This document shows, piece after piece, positions 42,666 through 54,617 of a stretch of 64,000 nucleotides of DNA (position 1 is the first letter of the stretch; every line of letters begins with the position of its first letter). The notes beneath the pieces are model-generated. The model worked only from the letters and a program-made list of their open reading frames with translations. It had not been told where the DNA came from and did not search any database. The stretch is from Saccharomycopsis crataegensis (lineage: Eukaryota; Ascomycota; Saccharomycetes; Ascoideales; Saccharomycopsidaceae), in NCBI RefSeq assembly GCF_037102585.1, contig NW_027043829.1:434001-498000 (forward strand), read 5' to 3'. The position numbers and the translations under genes are program-made.

Positions 42666-43328
42666 TCAAGATTTCGTCTTAAACTTGAACTTTAATGGAA
42701 CAGCTTTGGGCAAAGTGTAAGAAGCTCGGCATAAAGCACAAACAGCTTCAGACTTTTTAGAAGTTCTTGAGTGTCCAAAAGCTTGAAACAAACATTCAAA
42801 GCAATAACAGTGACCACAAGGCAAAGCAATAGTCTTTTCAGGGCTATCAAAGCATATAGGGCATTCGTATAGTTGGAAAGATTTAGCATGGTCATTTTGC
42901 TTAACTTTATCAGAATCTATAATCTCAGTAGATTTTTTTGCCTCACTCGTAAATATAACATCATCTCCTTCATCTTCTTCGTCTGATGATAATATAGTTA
43001 TTACTGAATTAATATTGTTGCTATTTCTCAGTTGCCTAGCAGGTATCAGTTCAGAATCTTCCTCATCCTCATCACTCTGGACAAATAAGGAATTTCGATT
43101 CTGGTTCTTATTCTCTCTGCTGGACCTTTTATGGTTTCTTATTAAGGGATCACTGGATGCTCGTACAGGATCTCGAGAATTGAGTTTTAAGAGCTTGCTT
43201 CCATTGTGATTGTTTTCAGTCGTTATTTCGACAATGCTTGATCTTTTTCGTTTATTGCCAAGTGAGCCCTCTTGGTCACTAGTAGTTGCCAAAGAAGTTT
43301 TCTTTAGCTTCTCTCTTCTGCCCGGCAT
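42666..43328 (-). CDS. SLX8: RING-finger SUMO-targeted ubiquitin ligase, SLX8-like
   Basis: Protein of 220 residues with a C-terminal C3HC4 RING (about 155-205): CPIC, then CGHCYCFEC, then CALC. A disordered N-terminal part carries two SUMO-interaction-like motifs (VITIL and VIFT, about 106-127), each next to acidic residues. This layout is that of Slx8/RNF4-type STUbLs, which ubiquitinate sumoylated proteins at damaged replication forks. S. cerevisiae Slx8 is 274 residues and works with Slx5; no Slx5-like RING gene is seen nearby. The RING family is large, so the name rests on the SIM-plus-RING order and size. Confidence 0.72.
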   Translation of the reverse strand: MPGRREKLKKTSLATTSDQEGSLGNKRKRSSIVEITTENNHNGSKLLKLNSRDPVRASSDPLIRNHKRSSRENKNQNRNSLFVQSDEDEEDSELIPARQLRNSNNINSVITILSSDEEDEGDDVIFTSEAKKSTEIIDSDKVKQNDHAKSFQLYECPICFDSPEKTIALPCGHCYCFECLFQAFGHSRTSKKSEAVCALCRASYTLPKAVPLKFKFKTKS

Positions 43329-43920
43329 TCTTTTGATATAAGACTCGACGCTCTCATGTACTTATTTGCCACTCTGAAGACGTACAAATTTAGGTTGGTA
43401 GGTAATGTTAAGGTGTATGATGTGCTTGAAGTGGCAAAAATGAGCTAGTTTCTTGACTGGCGTTCAAATCTTTGGTTGAAAATTATTTGAGGTATCACAC
43501 AGGGTATAATGGGACCACTAAGGTGTAGTTAGTGCAAAAACAAAAAAAAAATATTAAATTGATACATAAACCAGCTAAACCATATTGTTGTTTTCGTAAG
43601 TCTCATCTCCCTCATCACGGGGGAAGAAAAAAACAATTTGTGATATTCATAACTGCCCTGCGTTTAGTAATTTCCATTTTAGGAGTTTGATTTGTCGCCC
43701 TTTTTTGAATTTAGTCTCGTGATCTGTTTTAGGGCTTTTATATCGGATGATGATATTCAGATGTCACAGAGTCATGTGCTTTTCACATTAGCCATTTTTT
43801 TTTCGAATGGGGGAGGAACAGAGAGATTCTGAGGAAAATCAAATTTTTTAGAATAGGACATTTGAATTACATAGAAGACCTGCTAGAAACCTCAATACAA
43901 TAGCATAATATCAAGAAAAA
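43329..43920. promoter_or_regulatory. Divergent promoter, SLX8-like / RPL23
   Basis: 592 bases containing A/T tracts and, at 43729-43734, a TTAGGG within TTTTAGGGC about 187 bases before RPL23. Tbf1-type TTAGGG motifs drive ribosomal-protein genes in several yeasts; a single short match is weak evidence. Confidence 0.5.
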
Positions 43921-44938
43921 ATGTCTGCTTCAGGTAACAAATACCGTATTTCTGTATGTGATGAATAGAATAGAGAATTAGGATCATTTTGGGAGATATG
44001 TACTTATCATCAATGAGTGGGATTGAGTTCATCTAGTGGTTTTCAAAAAATATGGGATTTGAAAAGTGAAAAGTGTTGAACTATTGTAATGAATGAAGAA
44101 GGTTACAGTACTTGATGATTGCCAGCAATATTTTAAGGGATTATAGAATGAGGCCAACATGAGAAAGTATCTGAAAGTGGTGAAGAATTTTTCATATGAG
44201 ATGATTTGATACTTCTATTGAAATAATTTTGATCAATTTATTGAAAAGGTACAATTAACTACGCCTTCATGTTTGGAAATAGACTAAATTCAAGATATTT
44301 CATGAGATAATCCGTCTTTATTTTACTATGAATAAAAATTGATACAACCGTGGATGATTTGAGGTCATATTATAAGCAATATTGAAAAGAAATATTCAAA
44401 TAGATACTTATTGGCTATATTACTCTTTTTGAACAGAACTTATTTCACGTATATGAAAACCATAAAGAGACTCATCTTAAATTGCTGATTGGTTTAATAT
44501 CCTCCCAACCTCATAAACCAGTGGGTGCTCGTTTGGAAAAACATTCTTACTAACATAATCTTATAGCTTGGTTTGCCAGTCGGTGCTGTCCTCAATTGTT
44601 GTGACAACTCTGGTGCCAGAAACTTGTATGTCATCGCCGTCAAGGGTGCTGGTGCCAGATTGAACAGATTGCCAGCCGCCTCTCTCGGTGACATGGTTAT
44701 CGCTACTGTTAAGAAGGGTAAGCCAGAATTGAGAAAGAAGGTCTTGCAAGCTATTGTTGTTAGACAATCTAAGCCATGGAGAAGAAAGGATGGTATCTAC
44801 CTTTACTTCGAAGATAACGCTGGTGTCATTGTCAACCCAAAGGGTGAAATGAAGGGTTCTGCTATCACTGGTCCAGTCGGTAAAGAATGTGCTGACTTGT
44901 GGCCTCGTATTGCTTCTTGTTCCGGTGTTGTTGTTTAA
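43921..44938 (+). CDS. RPL23: Ribosomal protein L23 (uL14), two exons
   Basis: 60S subunit protein uL14, 134 residues once spliced. Exon 1 (43921-43953) codes [11 protein letters not shown]. Exon 2 (44567-44938) continues [19 protein letters not shown] to the invariant end SGVVV. The junction restores the conserved RISLGLPVGA block exactly. Exon 2 taken alone would start at an internal ATG or alternative codon and miss the N-terminus. Codon use is extremely biased, as for abundant proteins. A 613-base intron in a ribosomal-protein gene is typical of yeasts. Confidence 0.98.
43954..44566 (+). other. Intron of RPL23
   Basis: A 613-base intron with 5' site GTATGT, branch point TACTAAC at 44548-44554 and 3' site TTATAG. 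It is the longest intron found here. A weak C/D-snoRNA-like pair of boxes lies at 44110-44176 (see findings). Confidence 0.97.
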
Positions 44939-45250
44939 GTTCTTTAAAAATAATACTTGCTTTGTAACCTATCTTTATTTTCAATGAACATCTAATCTAA
45001 TGTGTCATATATAAAAAAAAAAAAAAAAAGAGAACCACTGTAAGAGTAATCATATAATGATGAGCATATTTAACAATTTTGTTAGGAAAAGTGTTGTATT
45101 CATTAACACAGTTTATGATCTGAAAAAGTGAGTATATCAATTATATTTTCCTGGTTATGATATTTTTATTTTTTTTTCTCACCCAAGAAATTTGTATGTG
45201 ACCAAAGATTTAAGTCAATAGATCACCTCACATTGTCCAACCAGCCTTCA
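44939..45250. other. RPL23 3' flank and PET112 promoter
   Basis: 312 AT-rich bases with an A tract near 45013. No site stands out. Confidence 0.55.
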
Positions 45251-46888
45251 ATGCAAACCATGTTTGCGCGATCCAAAATGTGGCAATCCCGAACCTTAGT
45301 TCGTCTGATATCAACGTCCCGTATCTTGTTGAAGGCCAAGTCAGATAACTCGGTGCTTCTTCCTCAATACAAGTTTAAATGTGGGTTGGAGATCCATTGT
45401 CAGCTAAAAACTGACAAAAAGCTATTTAGTAATTCGGGTCACACCTTCAATGAGCTTCCCAATTCAAGAGTATCTTTCTTTGATGCCGGTTTACCTGGTA
45501 CTCAGCCTTTGGTCAACCCTGAAGCCGTTCTCTTAGCATTGGTTGCTGGGGTATCTTTGAATTCGAAAATAAATTTGCAATCGACATTTGATAGAAAACA
45601 CTACTTTTACGGTGATCAACCATTAGGTTATCAAATCACACAACATTATAACCCAATTGGTAAAGGTGGCTCCCTTAAATTGCTCAAAAAGTTTGATGAA
45701 ATTGATGAACAGGAGAAGACTATAACGCTAGATCAGATTCAGATAGAACAAGATACTGGTAAGTGTATTCATGTTGAAGCCGGAGTGTCTACAAATGAGT
45801 ATCTTAATGGTATTTTATATTCAAAAATCGATTTGAATAGAGCCAACACTCCCCTAATTGAAGTAGTGACTAATCCAGACTTCGATGACCTCAAGCAAGT
45901 AAAGGCGTTTATTAAAAAATTTCAATCATTAGTCAAATTCCTCAATATTTCCACCGGGGAATTGGAAACTGGTGCCATGAGAATTGATGTCAATATCTCG
46001 ATAAATGGGGGTAACAGAGTAGAAATAAAGAACCTTTCATCAAGTACTGCTATTATTGAAGCTTTGAAGTATGAATATAAGAGACAGATCAAGGAAGTGG
46101 AAAGTGGGAATCATATTTCTCAGGAAACCAGAGGCTGGAATGGCAGCAAGACCGTCACTCTAAGAAAGAAAGAAAGTAAGGTCGATTATAGATATATGCC
46201 TGATCCTGAATTATCCTCTATTCTGTTAGATAAAACCATAGTTGAGGATATCAGAACAAATTTTGTTAGTACCTTACCTGATGATATGATCGAGATGTTG
46301 ACCAGCAAACCATACGGGTTGAGAATTAAAGATGCAAAATTATTAATAAACAATACTTATGACGGGTTATTGGATTATTATATGGACGCGTTTTCTAAGA
46401 CTGTGGGTATGAATGACAAAGTTCCTTCAAAAATTCCAGGGAACTTCATTTTACATGAATTGATTGGTCAATTAGGTAAATTCAACTTGAAGTTTTCTCC
46501 ACAAATCCTTCCGGTTTCCAAACTTTCTGAATTGATCAACGTCATCTATATTGACGGAAAATTAACTAATAGTAGTGGTAAGTTGCTATTGAAATATATT
46601 GTCGAGAATCATGATGATACGGCCGTCCAAAGTATGACCATTGATGATTTGATAGCCGAATTTGAGTTGGAAGTACCCGAGCAGAATGACGCTGATTTGA
46701 ATTTGGAGCTTGGTGAGCTATGTGATGAAATCCTCTCTAATCATGCTGAAATTGTTGAGAATTTAAAGAATGGTAAGAAATTGGGATCATTACAGTATTT
46801 GGTGGGGCAGGGAATGAGAGCTACGCAAGGGAAGATTCAAGCCAAGGTATTTGAAGAGCACTTTAAAAAGTCACTTGGTTTAAAATGA
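45251..46888 (+). CDS. PET112: Mitochondrial glutamyl-tRNA(Gln) amidotransferase subunit B (GatB)
   Basis: Protein of 545 residues, the GatB subunit of the mitochondrial GatFAB complex that turns Glu-tRNA(Gln) into Gln-tRNA(Gln). The first 30 residues are basic and hydroxylated (a presequence). GatB blocks are clear: CGLEIHCQLKTDKKLFS, FDRKHYFYGDQPLGYQITQ (tRNA-dependent active site), IQIEQDTGKC, ELETGAMRIDVNIS and DYRYMPDPEL. The C-terminal YqeY-like domain ends with LVGQGMRATQGKI. The frame opens 18 bases earlier at a TTG; I take the first ATG, at 45251. Confidence 0.96.
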   Translation: MQTMFARSKMWQSRTLVRLISTSRILLKAKSDNSVLLPQYKFKCGLEIHCQLKTDKKLFSNSGHTFNELPNSRVSFFDAGLPGTQPLVNPEAVLLALVAGVSLNSKINLQSTFDRKHYFYGDQPLGYQITQHYNPIGKGGSLKLLKKFDEIDEQEKTITLDQIQIEQDTGKCIHVEAGVSTNEYLNGILYSKIDLNRANTPLIEVVTNPDFDDLKQVKAFIKKFQSLVKFLNISTGELETGAMRIDVNISINGGNRVEIKNLSSSTAIIEALKYEYKRQIKEVESGNHISQETRGWNGSKTVTLRKKESKVDYRYMPDPELSSILLDKTIVEDIRTNFVSTLPDDMIEMLTSKPYGLRIKDAKLLINNTYDGLLDYYMDAFSKTVGMNDKVPSKIPGNFILHELIGQLGKFNLKFSPQILPVSKLSELINVIYIDGKLTNSSGKLLLKYIVENHDDTAVQSMTIDDLIAEFELEVPEQNDADLNLELGELCDEILSNHAEIVENLKNGKKLGSLQYLVGQGMRATQGKIQAKVFEEHFKKSLGLK

Positions 46889-47076
46889 TGATATAAATAG
46901 TAAATAGTCTGTATTATAAAATTTCTTGAACTTATTACATGTCGTAATCAAAAATATTGTATTGTTGTGTCAAAGTTTGTGTCAAAGAGGGAAAAAAAAA
47001 ATGGGTGAAAAACTAAAATAAAAAAAAAAATTGGACATAAAGGAACCAAGAGAATCTGACAGTAGAGACGAAAAAA

Positions 47077-48382
<1,306 letters not shown>

Positions 48383-48482
48383 CATCATTATTATTATTAA
48401 TTTTTATTATCAACTTTAATGTCTTTGTTTATTGGTATAATAATATAATAACGATGCTCAGCAGAACCACCAATGTGCCTTC

Positions 48483-48490
48483 ATCACGTG
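48483..48490. promoter_or_regulatory. E-box ATCACGTG upstream of the CENP-B-like gene
   Basis: Matches RTCACRTG (Cbf1/bHLH), 113 bases before the start codon at 48603. Confidence 0.45.
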
Positions 48491-48602
48491 TCGTAATCGC
48501 ATCTCCCAGAAATTTTCGTTTTCTCAGGGATGTCAACACAATATTCACGTAGATTGTACCACTTTCGTTCCAAACAGTTAGTTATCACACAAAATCCTCA
48601 AC

Positions 48603-48693
48603 ATGGATCGACAACCACCCTATGACACCAACAATTTTGACCAGTTCAGGTACCAGCTGTTCCCCCAGATCCTGAATTTCCTATCACAGAATC

Positions 48694-48724
<31 letters not shown>

Positions 48725-48750
48725 GCAACATCAACATCAACAGCAGCAGC

Positions 48751-48790
<40 letters not shown>

Positions 48791-51686
48791 GCAACATCAA
48801 CATCAACAGCAGCAGCAACAGCAGCAGCAACAGCAAATCCAAGTCCAACAGAATGTGTTAGCACAACCACAACAGCCGGTGCTGCAGCATCAGCAGTACA
48901 ACACACTGATGAGTGTCCTTGATGCGTTACCATCAGGTGTCCCAGGGTCCTTGAATCGCTCTCATCAGTTGGTTAATTCTCTACAACTTGGGCAATATAC
49001 ATCTGCTGCTGGATCTCATCCTTCTACTAATCAACAACAGCAACGACAAATATCGCTTCTTCAAAATGACGCCAATCGTGGTATCGTTCCTGAGGAAACT
49101 GATGATAGCAAACTACCTAGAGCAACTTTAAAGCAAAAGATTGACGTATTAGACTGGTATCATGCTAGTGAAAAGAAATCCCAACAAGTGACAGTAGTTC
49201 ATTTTCAACAATTCAAAAAATTTGCGATTACAAAATCATCGCTAAATAGATGGGTCAAAGATGAACCGAAACTCAGAGAAGAGTTCAGAAATTTATCCTT
49301 CAGTTATAGAAATGTCTACAAGAACAAGCCTAATTTGAAAAATCCCGAAATCAATAGGGCTTTGGAATTGTTTTATGAACAGAGCTTGTATGAAAAGGGT
49401 GCGGAAAAAATCACTGAGAAAACCCTTTTAAAGAAGTTTGAGAGCTTTGCCTTCAAGTTTGATCCCTCGTTTGATCCAGATAAAGCCAAACGATCTAATG
49501 GTTGGCTACATCATTTCAAGAAAAAGAATCTGGAGAAAAAAAGGGTCATCCAAGATTTTTTTATTGAGAATGATAATATTATATCGATCAAGTATATCAA
49601 TCACGAGAAATTCAGGCTTAAGAATGTTCTTAATGATTTCAAGGCCAGTGACATTTACCATTTTGATGAACTTATGGTGACTTCTGACTTTCCAGGCCGC
49701 AAGCTCTTTGGCAATTCCCATGTGATGATCAAAAAATTAATGGTTGGTTTGTGTGTCAATGCTGATGGTAGTGACTTTTTGGGACCATTGATTATTGGTA
49801 AGGAGGCAATATCTGAGGATACCAGGACGAAGAATTATATTTATTATTCACACCCTTCGTGCAGCATTACCAATGAAATTTTTTATGATTTTCTTTCTAA
49901 ATGGGACCAAAAAATTGATGCTGCTAATCCAAACAGAAAGATTGCATTGCTTTTAGACACAATTTACTCTCATATTGTTCCTAATAAGGACTTAAAGCAT
50001 ATAAAGTTAGTGTACTTTAGTCCAAACTTTGCTTCGTCTTTGACTTATCCTCGTGAATTATTTATCAAAAATATTCTTTCAGTCAGCGATAAAATAACCC
50101 AAGAGGACAGTTCTGTGTTCAACCTTGATATTAGAGATATACCTTTGATGAACACCAATGTCTCCTCCAGTAAAAGAATAAAAATTGATCGCCAGGATCC
50201 AAACCCAAATATCAGAATAAATTATACCCTGGAAATTCAGCCAATCAGTCTTGGTATCTCAAGAGTTTTCAAAAGTCATTTCAAATTGAATTTGTTTGAA
50301 TATTACTTGTCACAGCTACTTTGTGTTGATAGTACTGATATGGGAGCTATTGGGAACTTCACTGTCGATGTTTTGGCTTCCGTCATGAATGGTATCACTG
50401 AGGCCGATTTGATTTATTTCATAACTGAAAGTTGGGATTCATTCAAGCAAGAAAATGAGAGCTATGAGAACAGTGCCACTAGGGCCGAAAATATTGAACT
50501 GATGGTAAGAGGCAACGGTCTTCTCGAGCAGCATCCAAGCGGATCATACAAAAGAAATATTGTATCCAATTGTTTCAAAGATAGTGACATTTTGCCATTT
50601 TATAATGTTCTCAACACCAACCAGACAGCTGGTGATAGCTCGATCGCCTATTTTGATGTTCCCAAAGAGTTGAAATTATTGAGAATTCTTTCGATTTTTG
50701 AACTGAAGAATTTAATCAGCTTACGGAGAAGACAACCATTCTTATCCAAGACAGTTGAACGGCCGTCAGATTTTTTTTCCTTGACCATTGAAGATATCCT
50801 TTTCCCACTTGAAGAGTTTGTGGTCAACAAGCATCTAACAGATGAGGAAATTGTTAATTCCATCAAAGAGGAAGTCGGTGCATATAATGAAATTCAAGAA
50901 GTATTGAAGAAAAACAGTGAAGAATTTGAAAAAAGGAAGCAGGAACTAAAATTGAAAAAAACCTTAACCAAAAGCCTTGATCCCACAGAACGAACTACTA
51001 TCAACAATATTATTGATGAGCAAATCAGGCGTATTGATGCTGAAAGTCAGTTAGGACAAATCAGTTCACAGTTATCTAATCCAAATAACTCTTTACCTTC
51101 AGATACAGTTCCTACAGAGATTACTGGAGAAATTCCGACAAACCAATCAATCAATGCACAAAGTTCGGAGATGGATATAGCTGGAGGGTATGATATGGAT
51201 ATTCAAGAGCTTCTCAAGATCTCCAAGTTTTTAAACAATGATATGAAGAATTTTTTGAACTCACATTCAAGAAATTACTTGGGTAGAGCCAGAAACCATT
51301 TCCGGAATTTCTTGCTTTCATTTAATTTAGAGTTCAATGATTTGTTACTAGATTTTGGTGATGTGATGAAGTTAGAAGGTATGGGTCGTAACTACGATGC
51401 GTTTTATGTGAACCTGAATAAAAAGAACTCTAAATTGAAACTACGACCTACTAACAACCAGGGAATAACTTTTGAAAATACTAATAAACTAAATATGGTG
51501 AAATCATCACTGCAGAGCAATGTTTTGGGGGTTGATGATTATATTTTGAGCAATGCTAACAAAAGAGATTACGCGAGTGTCTATGGCATTGAAATCAGTG
51601 GAACAGGGGAACAGGTAGAAAAACGCCAAAAACAAGTCGCATCAGGATTGAGTGGCATGATGAGGAATTTTAATGGAAATTTATAG
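48603..51686 (+). CDS. CENP-B/PDC2-like regulator derived from a pogo-type transposase
   Basis: Protein of 1027 residues. The N-terminus has a 48-codon Gln/His tract (about 31-78). At about 175-235 there is a CENP-B-type helix-turn-helix (TLKQKIDVLDWYH to SLNRWVKDE). A second, Tc5/CENP-B HTH lies at about 255-312 (ALELFYEQS to SNGWLHHFKKK). A DDE-fold domain follows at about 345-500, with Asp355-Glu356 (HFDEL), Asp452 (LLLDTIYSH) and Glu485 at the position of the third acidic residue. The tail TDEEIVNSIKEE recalls pogo-family C-termini. In S. cerevisiae the relative Pdc2 activates PDC and thiamine genes. Single-copy context without terminal repeats argues for a host gene, not a live transposon. 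Orthology to PDC2 is inference. Confidence 0.82.
48693..48836. repeat. Coding Gln/His tract with a 66-base duplication
   Basis: Forty-eight CAA/CAG/CAT codons. An identical block of about 32 bases starts at 48723 and again at 48789, 66 bases (22 codons) apart, so part of the tract grew by duplication and not only by slippage. Confidence 0.9.
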
Positions 51687-51919
51687 GGATATCTTTAAGA
51701 ACTAGGGGGACAACTTACAAAGGAAAATTTCATTTCTCATGGCCTATTTATGGGAAAAAGAGTGTGCGTTTATCTTTTATGGCAATTGTGGTGTTTGTGA
51801 TCTAGTGCTTTTTATTTTGATTTACATTGGGGAATATAAATTGGCCGGCATCAATTTTTGATGAGTAGTTTTTATTTTCTTTTGCTGTAGTTTAGTCCAT
51901 ATTCTTGGTGAGTCCATTA

Positions 51920-51943
51920 CGGGGTGTAATACCCGTCACGCGT
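51920..51943. promoter_or_regulatory. CGG-N10-CCG site next to an MCB
   Basis: CGG and CCG ten bases apart (51920-51935) fit a zinc-cluster dimer such as Put3. ACGCGT (51938-51943) follows after two bases. No coding gene lies within 1.8 kb to the right. Confidence 0.5.
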
Positions 51944-52046
51944 AAAGTAATATTACCACCATAATTTATTGTACCACAAGTCACCAATGAATGGTCCACA
52001 ACAGAGTTTTAATAAGGTCACCTTAATGTAACAGCTTAGATTAGAT

Positions 52047-52063
52047 TATATATATATATATAT
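52047..52063. promoter_or_regulatory. Alternating TA run, possible TATA element
   Basis: Seventeen bases of alternating T and A, about 105 bases right of the MCB. It could serve as a TATA box for a rightward transcript. Confidence 0.35.
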
Positions 52064-53782
52064 CTCTCCCCCCACTAACTTCTTTTTTTTATCATATTAT
52101 TTTATGCAGCTTGCTTCAAATAGGAAAACATAAAGTGACAAGCAGTTCAGGAATCTCAATGTAGAAAATATTTTGCCAGATAAAAAGATAAGCTCTTGAA
52201 ATTATTTTAAAAAAAAATATAAGAAGAGTGAAGTCCTCTTTTACCTATTATTAATATATAATCTGTGAAAATACATAACTACTTTTGTACTTTATCATGT
52301 ACCATTGCAAACTAGTGATATTACTAATTAGTAACAACGTGTCTCCGAGAATAAAAGTTAATATGGTTAAAAGGACACAATATTATGGATATTTTTAACA
52401 AATAATATTCATGGCTATTTTCTGAGATGTGTTTACCATAGTGGCGTATTGGATTACGCTTCTTAAACATTAGCTAGCGCTAACAAGTTTTATTGCTGTG
52501 ATAGGGTTTGAAACAATTATACTTTTAAATTTGCATTTACATAGGTTTCAATACAATAATTATTTTCATTTAGGAATAGAATTGTCAATATTTTGCTTCG
52601 TATGCTGGACTCTTTTAAAACCTTCAAGCATGCCCTTTACAAAATGGCATTGATTTACAGAACACGAAACGGCTTCCAATTACACTACAAATAATAACTT
52701 GACCTACTGATTAAAACATATGACTAGTTTATTTTCAAAACTGAATTGATCAATAACCAGATATCAAAATTAGAATCTGAAGTTTGGATCGTTTGCTACA
52801 GCCAATTTTCAATTTTCCAACTCTGAATTCAGCATGTTATATTACAGAGACTGTTAAATCTTTTTGGAATGCATAAACGAATTTGTTTTGCAAAACTGTA
52901 AGATATTTGATTTAACGGAGGTAAAAATAATACTGCTAATGTTTCGGAAGCCTATCAGTTTTTGTTTCCAGGCATCTTTATCTTTTTAGCACATCACTTT
53001 TGTCATTGTATTTATTTTATTATTCAAAACCATGTTTTGTAAAGTTACTATCCGTAGAGAATGAATTGAATCAAAGCTTGCTTAGCTTTATTCTCCTGAA
53101 GACCTTACAAATATCAAAACATTATTTTAAAGAAGAATAGTAAAAGATGGAATATATTTAACATATTTCACCACTCTCTTATGGGCATATTATAATCCGA
53201 TTTATTAAAAAACTTAATCATCATAGATCAATTAGTGCTGTATAGCAATACAACTATGAACTTTTTGAAAGTCTAAATAAATAAAAAAAAAGCGCGTCTT
53301 CTTAATTATATTTATGATGGAAATGATCAAAAAAAAATTAAGGAAATACGGAAAGCAGGGATGATTCTTTTTAGAATTTATCATAGTGAAAATTATGGTG
53401 TGCCATTTATTGTTGAAGGCTACATGTATTTTTCTTTCGTGACACGTCTGGTGTCAAGGGCTTCGAAGCTTTATATCAAAACCTAGCTACAAACAGAAAA
53501 AAATATGCCATATCCAGTTCAAAATATAATTATATACGCAACCATATTTTATTTATAGAAGTACAACATATGTATTAATTTTCGAAACGAAATAAAATTG
53601 TGTTTTGCAAAATTAAACTGACGCGAAAAAAAGCAAGAACTCAAAGCATCCTTACAAAACAACCTTTTTTTAAAGATATATTACTAATGTACACAACCTA
53701 AATGGATTAGATAAAAAAATTAAAAACCCATACCGAATCTAACAGAAATATTGAAAAAAATTATAATAAAAGTAAGAAAAAT

Positions 53783-54172
53783 TTAAGCAGAAGAATACTT
53801 GGTGACAGCACGAGTACCTTCAGAGACAGCGTGCTTAGCCAATTCACCTGGCAAGATCAATCTAACAGCAGTTTGGATTTCTCTGGCAGAAATAGTAGAC
53901 TTCTTGTTGTAAGCGGCTAATTTAGAAGCTTCAGTGGCAATTCTTTCAAAGATATCACTGACGAAAGAGTTCATGATAGAAATAGCCTTTTTAGAGATAC
54001 CGGTATCTGGGTGAGTTTGCTTCAAGACCTTGTAGATGTAAGTGTTGTAAGTTTCCTTTCTGGTCTTAGATCTCTTCTTACCATCAGTAGAGGAAGCAGC
54101 AGTCTTCTTAGCAGCAGGCTTCTTGGAGGCTGGAGCCTTGGAGGCAGGTTTCTTTTCAGCTTTTGGGGCCAT
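53783..54172 (-). CDS. HTB1: Histone H2B
   Basis: Core histone H2B of 129 residues, with the Lys/Ala/Pro-rich tail, then [22 protein letters not shown]. The ubiquitin-acceptor region near the end (AVTKYSSA) is intact. It is divergent from H2A across 445 bases, the usual yeast arrangement. Confidence 0.99.
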   Translation of the reverse strand: MAPKAEKKPASKAPASKKPAAKKTAASSTDGKKRSKTRKETYNTYIYKVLKQTHPDTGISKKAISIMNSFVSDIFERIATEASKLAAYNKKSTISAREIQTAVRLILPGELAKHAVSEGTRAVTKYSSA

Positions 54173-54617
54173 TGTGTAGGATATAATATGTGTAGTAAAT
54201 TAAAAAAGTGTTGATACAGAGACGGAACTGAAAGAATGAGTTTTTTTTTTATTTTGGATTTTGGGTGGATTATATACCTTCAGTTACAGATTGTTGAAAT
54301 GTATGGTTGTCTGTTTTGGGTAACTGCAGTGCGGATTTCTAAATGCAGCAGCCAGAGAAAAAAAAAACATTTTAAATACAATGTGGGGTTTTTCATCAAA
54401 AAGAGCGCGTTGCACACATGCTGAAAATTGTCCCCTGTAGGGGGTAGGTTCCGGAATGTGAGCCACTTTTGGGATTTAATAATCTTTCAAACATCTGGAC
54501 GTACTTAAACCCCAACGTTTCCACCATTCCAACTTCTAATTGTGCTTTGGTTTAATATTCTGTATCTTTGTCAAGATAATATCTTTCATATTCACACAAT
54601 AATAATTCTATAACATA
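54173..54617. promoter_or_regulatory. Divergent H2B-H2A promoter
   Basis: 445 bases. It has TATATA at 54270-54275 on the H2B side and a TTCCGGAA palindrome at 54450-54457. I looked for the Spt10 element (RTTCC-N6-TTCNC) and found only partial matches. Confidence 0.7.

Larger units (their letters stand above)
51687..53782. other. 2.1-kb region without ORFs, promoter-like left end
   Basis: The longest gene-free stretch in the window. Its left end has a CGG-N10-CCG site (51920-51935), an MCB (51938-51943) and an alternating TA run (52047-52063), in the order of a promoter facing right. The remaining 1.7 kb is AT-rich with no frame above 60 codons and no tRNA boxes. I see no Sm site, U-snRNA motif or telomere-like template that would name an RNA. 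It is bounded on the right by the 3' end of H2B. A noncoding RNA or a centromere/origin are the main possibilities. Confidence 0.5.

Noticed and set aside
52621-52655. ATGCC/GGCAT hairpin with CTTTAC loop as a U5 snRNA loop
   Set aside because: The loop does not match the invariant U5 loop GCCTTTTAC, and no Sm site follows at the right place.
51687-53782. Relic of a mobile element in the gene-free region
   Set aside because: No translated similarity, terminal repeats or target duplications are seen. Only short, chance-level inverted repeats occur.
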